The notes beneath the pieces are model-generated. The model was not told the origin of the DNA, searched no databases, and saw nothing but the letters and a program-made list of their open reading frames with translations. A program made the position numbers and the translations under genes. This document shows, piece by piece, positions 1-8,988 of a DNA stretch of 64,000 bases. Position 1 is the first letter of the stretch. Each line of letters opens with the position of its first letter. Source of the stretch: Planctomycetaceae bacterium (GTDB lineage: Bacteria > Planctomycetota > Planctomycetia > Planctomycetales > Planctomycetaceae); assembly GCA_024742875.1 (NCBI GenBank), contig JANSXP010000017.1, positions 1-64,000 of the forward strand. The letters run 5' to 3'.

Positions 1-53
1 AGAAGTCAGCCAGCAAGAAGTCAGCCAGCAAGAAGTCAGCCAGCAAGAAGTCA
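1..53 (+). repeat. 15-bp in-frame tandem repeat (about 3.5 copies visible)
   Basis: The unit AAGAAGTCAGCCAGC is repeated without change from the left edge to about position 53, where it degenerates. Each unit encodes KKSAS. Identical DNA copies, not merely synonymous ones, suggest recent expansion by slippage. The array probably extends left of the window. Confidence 0.9.
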
Positions 54-89
54 ACTGCTAAGCGTTCGCCGCGGAAGAAGAAAAGTTAG
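1..89 (+). CDS. C-terminal tail of a Lys/Ser/Ala-rich protein (5' truncated by window edge)
   Basis: Only the last 28 complete codons before the TAG at 87-89 are in the window. They encode repeats of Lys-Lys-Ser-Ala-Ser followed by a basic end (KRSPRKKKS). Such tails occur on bacterial histone H1-like proteins, extended HU proteins and some other nucleic-acid-binding proteins, so DNA or RNA binding is likely, but the identity cannot be read from the tail. The frame is set by the repeat and the stop codon. The gene body lies to the left of the window. Confidence 0.6.
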   Translation, partial: KSASKKSASKKSASKKSTAKRSPRKKKS

Positions 90-278
90 TCAGGCTGCCA
101 GGTTTGCGGCTGTCAGGTCGTCAACACGTCGCGGCCGACTTTTTCTGTGGGAGTTGCCTGGCCGTGTCCGCTGATGCGTTTTCGGAAGACGGGCGGACGC
201 CCACGTCCAGCAAAGGCCGATCGTCATTGTTCCCACGGCGTCTCGCGGGTGGACGGTTCTGGAGCAGATTTTCAGAGC

Positions 279-1013
279 CTAGTAGCCCCGCTGGTTCGCG
301 AAGTCCCGCAGGCGATTGCGGGCAGCATCAAGAATGCGGGATACGCGGCTTTCTGACAGTCCCAGGACCTCGCCCACTTCTTTCAGTTTCAGGCCTTCGT
401 TGTAATGCAGTGCGACGGCAATGCGCATCTGCTCAGGCAGCGCTTCAATTCCGTCAGCCAGAATGCTGACCATTTCACGTCGTTCCAGCGGCGTGACATC
501 ATCATTGTCGCCAATGTGACCCCGCACGCGGACTGAGTCGGTCCATGATTCGGGGCGTGTGAGTCGGCTGCCCTGGATGCAGCGGTTGACTTCCGCGACC
601 GTCATATCGGCGGCAATGGCCAGTTCCTCGACAGTGACAGCGCCCTGCAGGGAGGCTTTCACCTGTCGCAGACGAGCGATCTTCTGCAGCATTTGCTGAG
701 ACAGCGGGCAGTTTCGCCGCAGTTCGTCCAAAATGGCGCCGCGAATGCGCTGATAAGAAAACGTTCGAAACTCCACGTTGCGGCTGGGGTCAAACTGCTC
801 GGCAGACTCAATCAGTCCCAGGATGCCGGCGGATTCGAGGTTTTCCGCATCGACACCGGAAGGCAGCTGATTCAACAGCTTGTTGAGAATGTGTTTGACG
901 TAACCGAGGTGATTCAGGATCAGTTCATCTCGGTTCTGTTGGTGAGACTTCTGCTCCGGGGCAACTCGGTCTTTCAGACGACTGCGGCGGTTCACTTTGG
1001 TGTTTCGCATCAT
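279..1013 (-). CDS. FliA/WhiG-type alternative sigma-70 factor
   Basis: A protein of about 244 residues with sigma-70 regions 2, 3 and 4 in order. Region 2 contains the FDPSRNVEFRTFSYQRIRGA stretch typical of the FliA/SigB/WhiG group, a central region 3 follows, and the C-terminus carries a region 4 helix-turn-helix (LKEVGEVLGLSESRVSRI). It would direct RNA polymerase to a dedicated promoter set. No flagellar or chemotaxis genes lie nearby, so a motility role is only an inference from the family. The longest frame starts with TTG at 1025; I prefer the first ATG at 1013, although neither start has a strong ribosome-binding site. Confidence 0.85.
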   Translation of the reverse strand: MMRNTKVNRRSRLKDRVAPEQKSHQQNRDELILNHLGYVKHILNKLLNQLPSGVDAENLESAGILGLIESAEQFDPSRNVEFRTFSYQRIRGAILDELRRNCPLSQQMLQKIARLRQVKASLQGAVTVEELAIAADMTVAEVNRCIQGSRLTRPESWTDSVRVRGHIGDNDDVTPLERREMVSILADGIEALPEQMRIAVALHYNEGLKLKEVGEVLGLSESRVSRILDAARNRLRDFANQRGY

Positions 1014-1506
1014 GGGGGTGTCCAACTCTGAGGCGACGCCGGCCTGATTCTCTGGAACCAGTGTGGGGGACGTTCGCCGTTTGATGGTGTTGTTGCAAGA
1101 TTGACAGGTTGCCCTGTTTTGCGGATTCCGTGTTTCCGTTTCCTTTTTGCCTCCTTGCCCAATTGTGCATCCCGGAATCGTGCGTGTCGGACTGCCTCAC
1201 CAAACTGCGTGTAACTACCCATGGGTGGAAACGTGGATAACGTGGTCTGGCGCGCAGGCGAAGGTCAAGTGGCCTCCCCATTAGTGAAAACCCCATTGCG
1301 TGCCGTCAGTGGCCGAGTACCACGCCCGTGCGGGTTTTGGGAGCCCGCGAGATTGCGGCAGAATCGGCCGAAATGGTCTAGGCGGTGGTAGGGCAATCGG
1401 CTAAATTCGCCGGAAAGCAGGATTGGGGAGGCTCCTGTCCGCTTTTACGTTGCCAGGAAGGCATCTCATCGCATCGATCGAATTCGAGTGCTGCAGGGAG
1501 GCATTG
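1014..1506. promoter_or_regulatory. Intergenic region between divergent genes
   Basis: 493 bp separate the sigma factor (leftward) from the SbcD-like gene (rightward), so both promoters should lie here. I see no convincing -35/-10 pair or coding frame. A 10-bp palindrome, ACCCATGGGT, is at 1217-1226. A GGGAGG ribosome-binding site lies just before 1507. Confidence 0.4.
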
Positions 1507-2613
1507 ATGTCACTTGTTCGTTTTGTCCACACAGACTTTTTGCGTCTGGCGACCCCCATCAGTGGTGTCGCGGACACCCCAGGGTGGTTACGTGAGCAGG
1601 CCGCCGGTTCGGTTCGCAGTGCTGTGCGAAACGTGGCTGAGACAGCCATCAATCACAATGCCGATTTTCTTTTGGTGGCAGGCAGCCTGACCGACTCAGT
1701 GCCGGATCTGCCTCTGGCTGTCGCTTGGTTTGAGCAAATCACCCAGCGACTGCAGCAGTCCGGGGTGCAGGTTGTGGTGCGAGCGACATCGCCACAGGAA
1801 GCCGCATTGCTTGCTCCGGTGTGTGATATTGTCCTCGGGCCGGACGAATTGCTGTTCGCGTCCCGCCGGTCCACAGGCGAGATTCATCTGCGCGTGTCCG
1901 ACCAAAGTCATCCCGCCACCCAGGAATTGACCGTGGCCGTGGGGCGAGAGTTGGCCCCACCGGAAGGACGCACCGTCTACAACGCCATCCCCGCCACGCA
2001 ATGCTCTGCCGAGTCTGACTGCCACGGCGTCGTGGGCTATCTCGCGCTCTCCGCCGGTGCTGTGCAGGCCGTTCATCCGGATGAACAGTTCGAATATGGC
2101 TGCGTGGTTGTCGAAGCTGACACGGAAGCCCGGCAGTTGAAGTCCGAATTTGTGGCGACAGACGTTATTCGCTTCGCCGTCGAGCAGCTCACACTCAACA
2201 CTGCCATGACGGTGGAATCTCTGGCGTCTGCTCTGGTGGGTGCTTCCGATTCTCTCGATCGTTCATCAGCCAGAACGCTGATTCTTGACTGGGTTGTCGA
2301 TGCCGAGCTGACGGCCGATCTGCGTGACGTGGGGCAGTTTGACGAGTTTGCCCTGCTGCACAGAGTCCGCAGTGCTGTGCAGTCCGGACACCGCGGTGTC
2401 TGGCCCCGACGGCTGTCATTCCAGCGTTCCGCCACTTTGCGGGTGGCGACTCCCGAGCTTGAGTCGGTGGAAGAATACATCCAGATCGTAAGCGGCGCCG
2501 TGCATTCCTATGACGTTGATCACTACACGTCGGCTCATCGACTGCTCAGCGGACAGCCCGGTGTGGCTCCCGCACTGATCAGTGGGCTGAGCATGCTGGG
2601 CCGTGTGGCCTGA
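1507..2613 (+). CDS. SbcD/YhaO-like protein with degenerate metallophosphoesterase motifs
   Basis: 368 residues. The N-terminus reads like the start of SbcD/YhaO DNA-repair nucleases: a strand with FVHTD, a helix, then a second strand LLVAGSLTD. In active enzymes these positions carry DxH and GDxxD metal ligands; here the first His and the GD aspartate are missing, and no GNH or GHxH motif is visible. It therefore appears to be a non-catalytic homologue. The start at 1507 is preceded by GGGAGG; the upstream extension to 1423 has no such site. It lies 50 bp before an SMC-like ATPase, the usual SbcC/YhaN partner arrangement, which supports the distant assignment. The C-terminal half is not recognised. 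Confidence 0.6.
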   Translation: MSLVRFVHTDFLRLATPISGVADTPGWLREQAAGSVRSAVRNVAETAINHNADFLLVAGSLTDSVPDLPLAVAWFEQITQRLQQSGVQVVVRATSPQEAALLAPVCDIVLGPDELLFASRRSTGEIHLRVSDQSHPATQELTVAVGRELAPPEGRTVYNAIPATQCSAESDCHGVVGYLALSAGAVQAVHPDEQFEYGCVVVEADTEARQLKSEFVATDVIRFAVEQLTLNTAMTVESLASALVGASDSLDRSSARTLILDWVVDAELTADLRDVGQFDEFALLHRVRSAVQSGHRGVWPRRLSFQRSATLRVATPELESVEEYIQIVSGAVHSYDVDHYTSAHRLLSGQPGVAPALISGLSMLGRVA

Positions 2614-2663
2614 CGTAAACGGACCTGAAAACAGACTGCCAACTGGCTGTAAGGAAAACTGCC

Positions 2664-5600
2664 ATGCGATTTCTTGATATCACGGCTGAACGCTTTGGAG
2701 TTCTCAGCGGCGCCGAACTGAACGATCTTTCTCCCGGTATGACGGTGGTGTACGGAGCCAACGGCAGCGGCAAAACCACGATGGTGAAATTTGTCGAGGG
2801 GCTGCTGTTCGGCTACACAACCACTCACCAGGCGTTCCAGCCCGACGATTCCCGATTTGGTGGTTCGGCTTCTCTGCAAAGCAGTGGACGATCCTACCGA
2901 GTCACACGAGAACGCAGTCATGGCGTGACGACTGAGTTGAGTACGGTTGATCTGGCGACCGGCGTGTCCGTTACGGCGCCGGATGACACGTTGCCAGGCT
3001 GGGTGAATCACAGCATCTACGATGAGATCTTCAGCGTGGGCGACTCAGAAACGGGGCGATTTGACCTGCTGACCCGCCTGTGTTTGTCGGGAGAGGGGCC
3101 TGCCGTCTCGGCCGACGAAATTCGCCGTGTGGAACTGGCGATCGACCAGTGCCAAAGGGAGCGTGAAGGCAGCGGCATCGAAGGCGGTCTGCATCAGCAG
3201 ATCCGATCTCTGGAACAGGAAAAAGACGACCTCATCGCGCAGCTGAATCGTCTGCGGCAGTCTGATCCCCGCATCCCGGAGCGAATCGCAGCCATTGAAG
3301 TCGAACTGCGCAGCCTGCAGCAGCAGCTGGCCGAATGCGATCGCCGCATTCGCGAAATTGAAGCCCGGATTCGCACTCTCGAAGAGCAACTGGCCGAACT
3401 GAAGCGTCGCAATGTGGTGGCTCTGAATCGACGCGACATCGAGAGCAGAATTGCCACGCTGACAGAACGTCAGGCCCGATGGAGCGAGATTCGCCGGGCC
3501 GTCAATCGAGAGATCGGCGCTCTCGGCGCGCCCACCAGTGGGCTGCGTCACCAGGACTCTCTGCAGTCTGTTCGAGCGCTCGTCTCCCGTCTGGAAGAGC
3601 GACTGGAATCACTGTCAGCACGTTCGGCCGACCACTGGGCGTCGGCCGCTGATCGGGACGTACTGGTGAACCACGTCCGCAGCGAGGTGTACTCTCTGTG
3701 TGATTATCTGGCGAATCATGAAGCGGCTGTGGACAGTCAGGATGTGGTGCTGGAGTCGCTGTTTGGGCAGCGCACGCTGCAGGATGCGGAGAGCGTTGAC
3801 TCTGTCCTGCAGGGACAGATCGATGCACTGCGGGAAGAACTGCAGCGCAGCGATGATGTTCTCAGCGTGCGACCTGCCGTTCCTCAGGCGTGTGCATTCC
3901 CTGGCCACCAGGCATATCTGCAGCAGCGAATCGGGCACCAGCAATCCGGTTCCATCGATGCCCTGGAACGAGAGCTGATCTCACTGCGGCAGCAACTGGA
4001 AGCCAGTCATGCCGATCGCAGCCGCATTGTGGCGGCCATGGAGCGTCTGCGTCAGGAACTGGCCTCACTGGAAGCACGCAGTCGCAGTGTCGGCACTCTG
4101 GAAGATGTTGATCGGACCAAAGCACAGATAGCGGAGATTGACGCCAGTCTGGTGCAGCTGAACGATCGCTGGCACGTGCTGGAGGACACTCAGCGGCAAC
4201 TGCAGCAGACGCTCGATCGTCTGCAGCAGCACAAAACTCCGGAAGTGCTGGAACTGGCATCGACCTATATCCGTCGTCTGACGGGCGGTGACTGTTACCG
4301 TCTGGAGACGGACGCTACAGCCACGAGAATTCTGGCGTCTACGTCAGTCGCCACCACCGCCCAGGCAGTTGAGCATCTGAGCCGCGGCACACGGGATCAA
4401 GTGGCCCTCGCGCTGCGACTGGCCCTCATTCAGACGCGTGCCGTCCAGGGCCGCTGCCCTCTGATTCTTGACGATGTGTTCATCTCGGCTGACGACGAAC
4501 GGGCCGAGGCTGTCGCCGATCTGCTTATGGAGGTGGCTGACGACGGACAGCAGATCATCTTCTTCACGTGTCAGCGCGATGTCCGGGCTCTGTTTGAACG
4601 CCGCAATGCCAGCATTCGATTTCTGGAAGACCGCCCCGTCGCAGCCCCCATTCCTGTCCCGATTCCTGTTGCCGTCGTGCCGCCACCGGCACCGACACCC
4701 AAACCTGTGGTCGCGGAAAACACCAACTGGCTGTTTTATCTGGAGGTCGATAACAGTACAGAAGATCTGTCGGGTCTGACGGTGGCGGAAGTCGAGGCTG
4801 TGCGAGCCAGCGGCCTGCTGGTGATCGACGACCTGCTGACACTGTCCCTGGACGATCTGGAAGCGCGGATTCGCAACCACGGTTATTCCATCAGCCGCGA
4901 CCGAATTCGCGCGTGGCGGGGGCAGGCCGAACTGGCCACTCTGGTCCCAATGCTCAGGCGAGCGGACGCGGAACTGCTGTATGCAGCGGGAATTGAAAGT
5001 ACGGTCGAGCTCAGTCGCATGCGTCCGGAGACCGTGTTTGACATGGTCAGCAGCTTCCAGAATTCCACCGAAGGCACAAGATTTCGTCGTTCGGGTCGAT
5101 CCATCGATCGACAGCAGGCGATCAACTGGAGTCGCTGGTCCCAGCACGCCCGCACACTGACAGATGCACGTCGATCGCGGTCGAGATTCTTTGTGCGGAC
5201 CACGGATGAGCACAATTCTCCGCACGCCACGATTCGGCATATCAGTTCCGCGGACAGTCACCCCAGTGACAGTGCGCGTACCATCCGACAGCGTCGGCTG
5301 CGGTCGACAGATGGTGTCACCCGGACCCGCCGCCAGCCCCGCCCCGCTCTGTCGTCCACCGACCGACGTGAACTGGAACGACGCAAGGCACGCCGTCGCG
5401 AACGCATGCAGCGCCACTCGTCGTCCTACCGAACGACGGCCGCAGAAGCCGAGCAGACGGTTGAACTGCGATTCTTCCTGAATCGCTCCGATGACGTCGA
5501 GGCCGCACCATCCATTGGGCCAAAAACCGCGCAGCGCCTCGGCAAGACGGGCGTCTATACGGTCGACGACCTGCTCAATTCGGACAGTGAAGACGTCGCT

Positions 5601-5906
5601 GTCCGCCTGAATAACCGTCGGATTTCGGCGGATACCATTGTGTCCTGGCAGGCTCAGGCCACGCTTGTGTGCACTGTGCCGGAACTACGAGGGCACGACG
5701 CTCAGATTCTGGTCGCCTGCGGCATTACGGAGGCGGAGCAACTGGCTGGTAAACGTCCGGCCGATCTGTTTGCTGTCGTGGGCCCCTTTGCAGATACCAG
5801 TGAGGGCGAGAGGATCATCCGCAACGGCAGAAAGCCGGATCTGGAAGAAGTGACCGACTGGATTCGCTTTGCCCAGCAGGCACGCAGTTTGAAAGCCGCC
5901 GCTTAA
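2664..5906 (+). CDS. SbcC/YhaN-like SMC-family ATPase with C-terminal DUF4332 (HhH) repeats
   Basis: 1080 residues. A Walker A loop (GANGSGKTT, Lys37) is near the N-terminus, a long heptad-rich coiled coil spans roughly 160-540, an ABC signature-like LSRGTRDQ is near 572 and Walker B (LILDD) near 600. This is the SMC/Rad50/SbcC layout, and a shortened coiled coil is as in YhaN. After a Pro-rich hinge, residues about 690-830 and 930-1075 form two related domains resembling DUF4332, with helix-hairpin-helix character (APSIGPKTAQRL in the second). A very basic linker (about 833-930) separates them. Family knowledge points to binding or remodelling DNA ends. The site AAGGAA precedes the ATG, and the SbcD-like gene is immediately upstream. 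Confidence 0.82.
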   Translation: MRFLDITAERFGVLSGAELNDLSPGMTVVYGANGSGKTTMVKFVEGLLFGYTTTHQAFQPDDSRFGGSASLQSSGRSYRVTRERSHGVTTELSTVDLATGVSVTAPDDTLPGWVNHSIYDEIFSVGDSETGRFDLLTRLCLSGEGPAVSADEIRRVELAIDQCQREREGSGIEGGLHQQIRSLEQEKDDLIAQLNRLRQSDPRIPERIAAIEVELRSLQQQLAECDRRIREIEARIRTLEEQLAELKRRNVVALNRRDIESRIATLTERQARWSEIRRAVNREIGALGAPTSGLRHQDSLQSVRALVSRLEERLESLSARSADHWASAADRDVLVNHVRSEVYSLCDYLANHEAAVDSQDVVLESLFGQRTLQDAESVDSVLQGQIDALREELQRSDDVLSVRPAVPQACAFPGHQAYLQQRIGHQQSGSIDALERELISLRQQLEASHADRSRIVAAMERLRQELASLEARSRSVGTLEDVDRTKAQIAEIDASLVQLNDRWHVLEDTQRQLQQTLDRLQQHKTPEVLELASTYIRRLTGGDCYRLETDATATRILASTSVATTAQAVEHLSRGTRDQVALALRLALIQTRAVQGRCPLILDDVFISADDERAEAVADLLMEVADDGQQIIFFTCQRDVRALFERRNASIRFLEDRPVAAPIPVPIPVAVVPPPAPTPKPVVAENTNWLFYLEVDNSTEDLSGLTVAEVEAVRASGLLVIDDLLTLSLDDLEARIRNHGYSISRDRIRAWRGQAELATLVPMLRRADAELLYAAGIESTVELSRMRPETVFDMVSSFQNSTEGTRFRRSGRSIDRQQAINWSRWSQHARTLTDARRSRSRFFVRTTDEHNSPHATIRHISSADSHPSDSARTIRQRRLRSTDGVTRTRRQPRPALSSTDRRELERRKARRRERMQRHSSSYRTTAAEAEQTVELRFFLNRSDDVEAAPSIGPKTAQRLGKTGVYTVDDLLNSDSEDVAVRLNNRRISADTIVSWQAQATLVCTVPELRGHDAQILVACGITEAEQLAGKRPADLFAVVGPFADTSEGERIIRNGRKPDLEEVTDWIRFAQQARSLKAAA

Positions 5907-5968
5907 ACGGGCCACGCAGAGACTGGACAGCGGTGGTCACAGTCTGACGGGATCAGCGACAGAGACAA

Positions 5969-5993
5969 AGGCCCGGGGCATTGCCTCGGGCCT
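5969..5993. terminator. Hairpin terminator between convergent genes
   Basis: AGGCCCGGGGC pairs with GCCTCGGGCCT across an ATT loop: 11 bp with one G-U pair. It sits between the stop codons of the SMC-like ATPase (+) and the kinase (-). There is no long U tract on either side, so it may be a bidirectional or weak terminator. Confidence 0.7.
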
Positions 5994-6063
5994 ATGCTGT
6001 GCGTAGCAGGAGATTTGTGCGTGCGCGGTGCCGACGAACCTCGACGCCCTGTCATCTGACTGA

Positions 6064-7515
6064 TCAGACGCTGCGAGTGATGGCGCCGATGTCTTCAAAG
6101 TGATTGCGGATTTCGCGAACAGTGGCAGGCTGAAAGGCGGTTGCGCCCCAGCGTGTGCTGCGGACCACGCGTTCGACGTCATCCTGAGAGTCGGCAGGAA
6201 ACACGGCCAGGCACGGCACTTTTTTCGAACGTCCGTAGGCCTGAAACTGAGAGTAGATGTCGAGTACATCATCCGTATGGTTGTCTGCCAGAATCAGTAC
6301 GCCATCGGGCGGCTCGAAGCTCTTGAGCCTCTCCAGAGCGGCAGCCGGGTGTTCCAGAAAACCTGTTTCAAAGTCGTGCTTTCGGAAGTACTCCCGCAGT
6401 GCCCGCATGCGTTTGCGCACAGTGTCCACAATCAGCAGACGAAAAGGGGCCTGGTCTCCCAGTGAGATCTCGATCTGGTCGTCGGACTCTTCCCACTCGC
6501 CCATCTCGACCAGTGCCCGACGCAGATCGCTCATGACTTCGCCGGCGGTCTGGTAGCGATCACTCGGCTGGATCTGCATCATCCGACCAACGATGCGCGT
6601 CAGTGATGAGGGCAGGTCAGGATTCACGGTCTCCACGGGCGGCGTACTCGTGTAGCGGCTTAGGTGCTTTCGCTCTTCGCGGTCACGCGTTCTGGCCCAG
6701 GAAGGTTTGCCGCACAGCAGTTCATAGAAAATGGCGCCAGCAAAAAACAGATCCGAGCGCGGGTCATTTCGCGGTGCGTTGGTGCCGCGTTCCAGTGAGG
6801 CATACTCCAAAGCACGATGGACATCATCGCTGGTACCAGCCTGCGTGGGCGACTCCGCTCCGGCCAGTCCAAAGTCCACCAGTTTGGTGACCTTGTCACT
6901 GCTCATCAGAACGTTCGTCAGCTTCAGGTCGCGATGGGTGGCGCCCATCGAAAGAGCGTATTCCAGTCCGGCGCAAATCTCGTAGACACACTTCGCCGCT
7001 TCGGCCGGCTCCAGCGGGGCCCCCTGCCGCATTCTCAGGATGTCACGCAGGTTGCCGCCTTCGACAAATTCCATGGTGAAGTAATGGAAGCGTCCTTCAT
7101 TACCCACGTCATAAATAGGAACGATGTTGCGATGCTGGAACTTTTGAATGATGCGGGCTTCGCGATGAAAGCTGGCCACCGCGTCAGGATCCGCAGCATG
7201 GCGATCACGCAGCAGTTTGACGGCCACCGTTTCGCTGCCGTCCAGCGTCTCCGCCTTGTAGACGCGGGCAAAGCTTCCGGAGGCATTGCGATACATCAAC
7301 TTGTAGCGACCCAGCACCAGTCCGTCGGTATCGCCTTTTTGAATGCGGTTCACCTGCAGCGACGTCAGCTCTCCGCGACGTTCGAGCGTCTGCATGATCT
7401 GGTCGGCTGTGGCACTGTTTCCGACCTCCAGCATGACCTGCTCCCATTTCTCCGGGTGCACAAGACGACTGGTGATCAAAAATCGTTTCAGGTTTTCTGG
7501 GGTACTACAATCCAC
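6064..7515 (-). CDS. Ser/Thr protein kinase with C-terminal degenerate receiver-like domain
   Basis: 483 residues, starting at GTG. The N-terminal 65 residues are a helical leader seen in planctomycete kinases. The Hanks kinase domain spans about 68-330: VAVKLL with the ATP-binding Lys, the catalytic loop HRDLKLTN (the usual Pro after Lys is Leu) and DFGLAG. The glycine-rich loop is degenerate (NASGSFARVY). Residues about 355-483 have the alternating strand/helix pattern of a response-regulator receiver (FRLLIVD... DGVLIL), but I cannot find a clear phospho-acceptor Asp or the conserved Lys. There is no membrane segment, so it is likely cytoplasmic. Substrates are unknown. Confidence 0.88.
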   Translation of the reverse strand: MDCSTPENLKRFLITSRLVHPEKWEQVMLEVGNSATADQIMQTLERRGELTSLQVNRIQKGDTDGLVLGRYKLMYRNASGSFARVYKAETLDGSETVAVKLLRDRHAADPDAVASFHREARIIQKFQHRNIVPIYDVGNEGRFHYFTMEFVEGGNLRDILRMRQGAPLEPAEAAKCVYEICAGLEYALSMGATHRDLKLTNVLMSSDKVTKLVDFGLAGAESPTQAGTSDDVHRALEYASLERGTNAPRNDPRSDLFFAGAIFYELLCGKPSWARTRDREERKHLSRYTSTPPVETVNPDLPSSLTRIVGRMMQIQPSDRYQTAGEVMSDLRRALVEMGEWEESDDQIEISLGDQAPFRLLIVDTVRKRMRALREYFRKHDFETGFLEHPAAALERLKSFEPPDGVLILADNHTDDVLDIYSQFQAYGRSKKVPCLAVFPADSQDDVERVVRSTRWGATAFQPATVREIRNHFEDIGAITRSV

Positions 7516-7829
7516 CGTGATTTCTATACGCTTGATCCGCCGGGTGTGTCTCTGGCGGGAATGTGCCGAATCTCAAAAAGGTGCATGCGAGGTGTGGGGC
7601 GGTGTTTGATACGTCTACCGGACCGACTGAGAAGATTCTGAACGGACCGTTCGAATCGCCTCCGCGTGAATCGGGAAATTGCCGATGGCGGCAGACACCG
7701 AAAGACAGGATGTCGAAGTGACAGACAGGACCAGAATCGTATCACCTCTGAGACGGGATTCAAGATCTTCAATCGGTGAACGATCCTGTCGACCGCCGCA
7801 AATTCGAGCGAATTTCCGGTCAGGGACGT
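7516..7829. other. Intergenic region, no gene seen
   Basis: 314 bp between the deacetylase gene (ending at 7830) and the kinase start (7515), both leftward. It should hold the kinase promoter and any terminator of the upstream unit. I see no clear hairpin, promoter or coding frame. Confidence 0.4.
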
Positions 7830-8987
7830 TCAGCCGGTGAAAACACGCCCGTTTGTGTAGGTCGCAACCGGTTGGAATGCGACCGGTTCGCCCCCGTCTG
7901 AGGCTGCAATCTGAAAAGCACAAAGTGTAGCGGGTTTACCTGTTTTGAGTTCATTGGGGCTCATATCAAGAAAACGTGCAGGATTAGAACTGGTCATCTG
8001 AATGGCTTCGGGAAGTGTAATCCCGCATGTTCGCATCATGTGGATGAGACAGTCCCCGGTCGTGGCGCCGGACCCCGCAAGGAACTGTCGCTGCCCGGCG
8101 ACAACCAGTCGGCCATCTGTGAGCACCTCAGCCTTCACATTTTCTTCACGATAGGTCCCCGGTGGACAGCCGGCAAATCCTGAGACATCACACGTCAGAA
8201 TGGTCTTACCCGGACCTTTGCACTTCAGCACACATTTTAATACAGCATCGGGCAGATGGTGCCCATCGGCGATAACGCTCGCCCACAGTCGATCGTCGGC
8301 CAGTTGGTCCCACAGATAATTGGGATGACGCGGCAGCCTGCCATGCGCCCCATTTCCCAGATGGGTACTGAGCGTTGCTCCTGCGCTGGCCGCCGCCTGG
8401 ATCTGCGATGACGTACCCGCCGTGTGCCCGATGGACGTGCGGACGCCCGTGCTGTGACAGTGTCGAATCATGTCGAGGGCACCCGGGCAGTCTGCGGCCA
8501 GCGTCAGCAGGCGAATCCGGCCACCGGCGGCGTGCTGTAATCGCAAAAATTCGTCCACGCTGGCGGGACGAACATGCTCCCGCGGATGCGCGCCCCGAGG
8601 ACCGTCCTCCTTCGAAATCCAGGGCCCTTCCAGGTGATAGCCGACGACGCAGTTATTCACCAGATCGCTGGAGCGGCGCGCCTGTTCCAGTGTCTGAAAG
8701 GCGGTGATCAATGTTTGCTCGGAGGCCGTGATCAAGGTGGGCAGGAACAGAGAAATGCCTCGAGTCGCGAGCGACTCGCAGACTTGGATGACGTGCTCCA
8801 CTGTCAGGTCTTTGCGACTGAACCAGATTCCCCCATAGCCATTCACCTGAATGTCGAACAGCCCCGGTGCCAGCCACGGCAGCTCCTTGTCGTCTCCGCT
8901 CAGCGGCTCGACCGCCGCGATCAACTCACCATCGATGTGCACCTGAACGGGTTCACCAGTCTCGAAGTGTCGTCCCTGCACCAGCAT
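7830..8987 (-). CDS. nagA: N-acetylglucosamine-6-phosphate deacetylase-like amidohydrolase
   Basis: 385 residues, the usual NagA length. Motifs in order are a PGLFDIQVNGYGG strand after the N-terminal beta region, HLEGPW, the RGAH loop, IGHT with a metal-binding His, THLGNGAH, IADGHH and a C-terminal SSNPA segment. The family removes the acetyl group from GlcNAc-6-P to give glucosamine-6-P and acetate in amino-sugar recycling. The catalytic-acid position, usually TDA, reads CDVSG here, so the Asp is retained in a changed setting. The gene starts one base after the stop of the LOG gene, implying translational coupling and one operon (GNAT, LOG, NagA). No nagB or transporter is adjacent. Confidence 0.85.
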   Translation of the reverse strand: MLVQGRHFETGEPVQVHIDGELIAAVEPLSGDDKELPWLAPGLFDIQVNGYGGIWFSRKDLTVEHVIQVCESLATRGISLFLPTLITASEQTLITAFQTLEQARRSSDLVNNCVVGYHLEGPWISKEDGPRGAHPREHVRPASVDEFLRLQHAAGGRIRLLTLAADCPGALDMIRHCHSTGVRTSIGHTAGTSSQIQAAASAGATLSTHLGNGAHGRLPRHPNYLWDQLADDRLWASVIADGHHLPDAVLKCVLKCKGPGKTILTCDVSGFAGCPPGTYREENVKAEVLTDGRLVVAGQRQFLAGSGATTGDCLIHMMRTCGITLPEAIQMTSSNPARFLDMSPNELKTGKPATLCAFQIAASDGGEPVAFQPVATYTNGRVFTG

Positions 8988-8988
8988 G

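Noticed and set aside
1217-1226. ACCCATGGGT palindrome in the sigma-factor promoter region
   Set aside because: A single 10-bp palindrome in 64 kb is not evidence of an operator on its own.
4344-5417. 357-codon leftward frame opposite the SMC-like ATPase
   Set aside because: Antisense shadow; the opposite strand encodes Walker B and DUF4332 domains.
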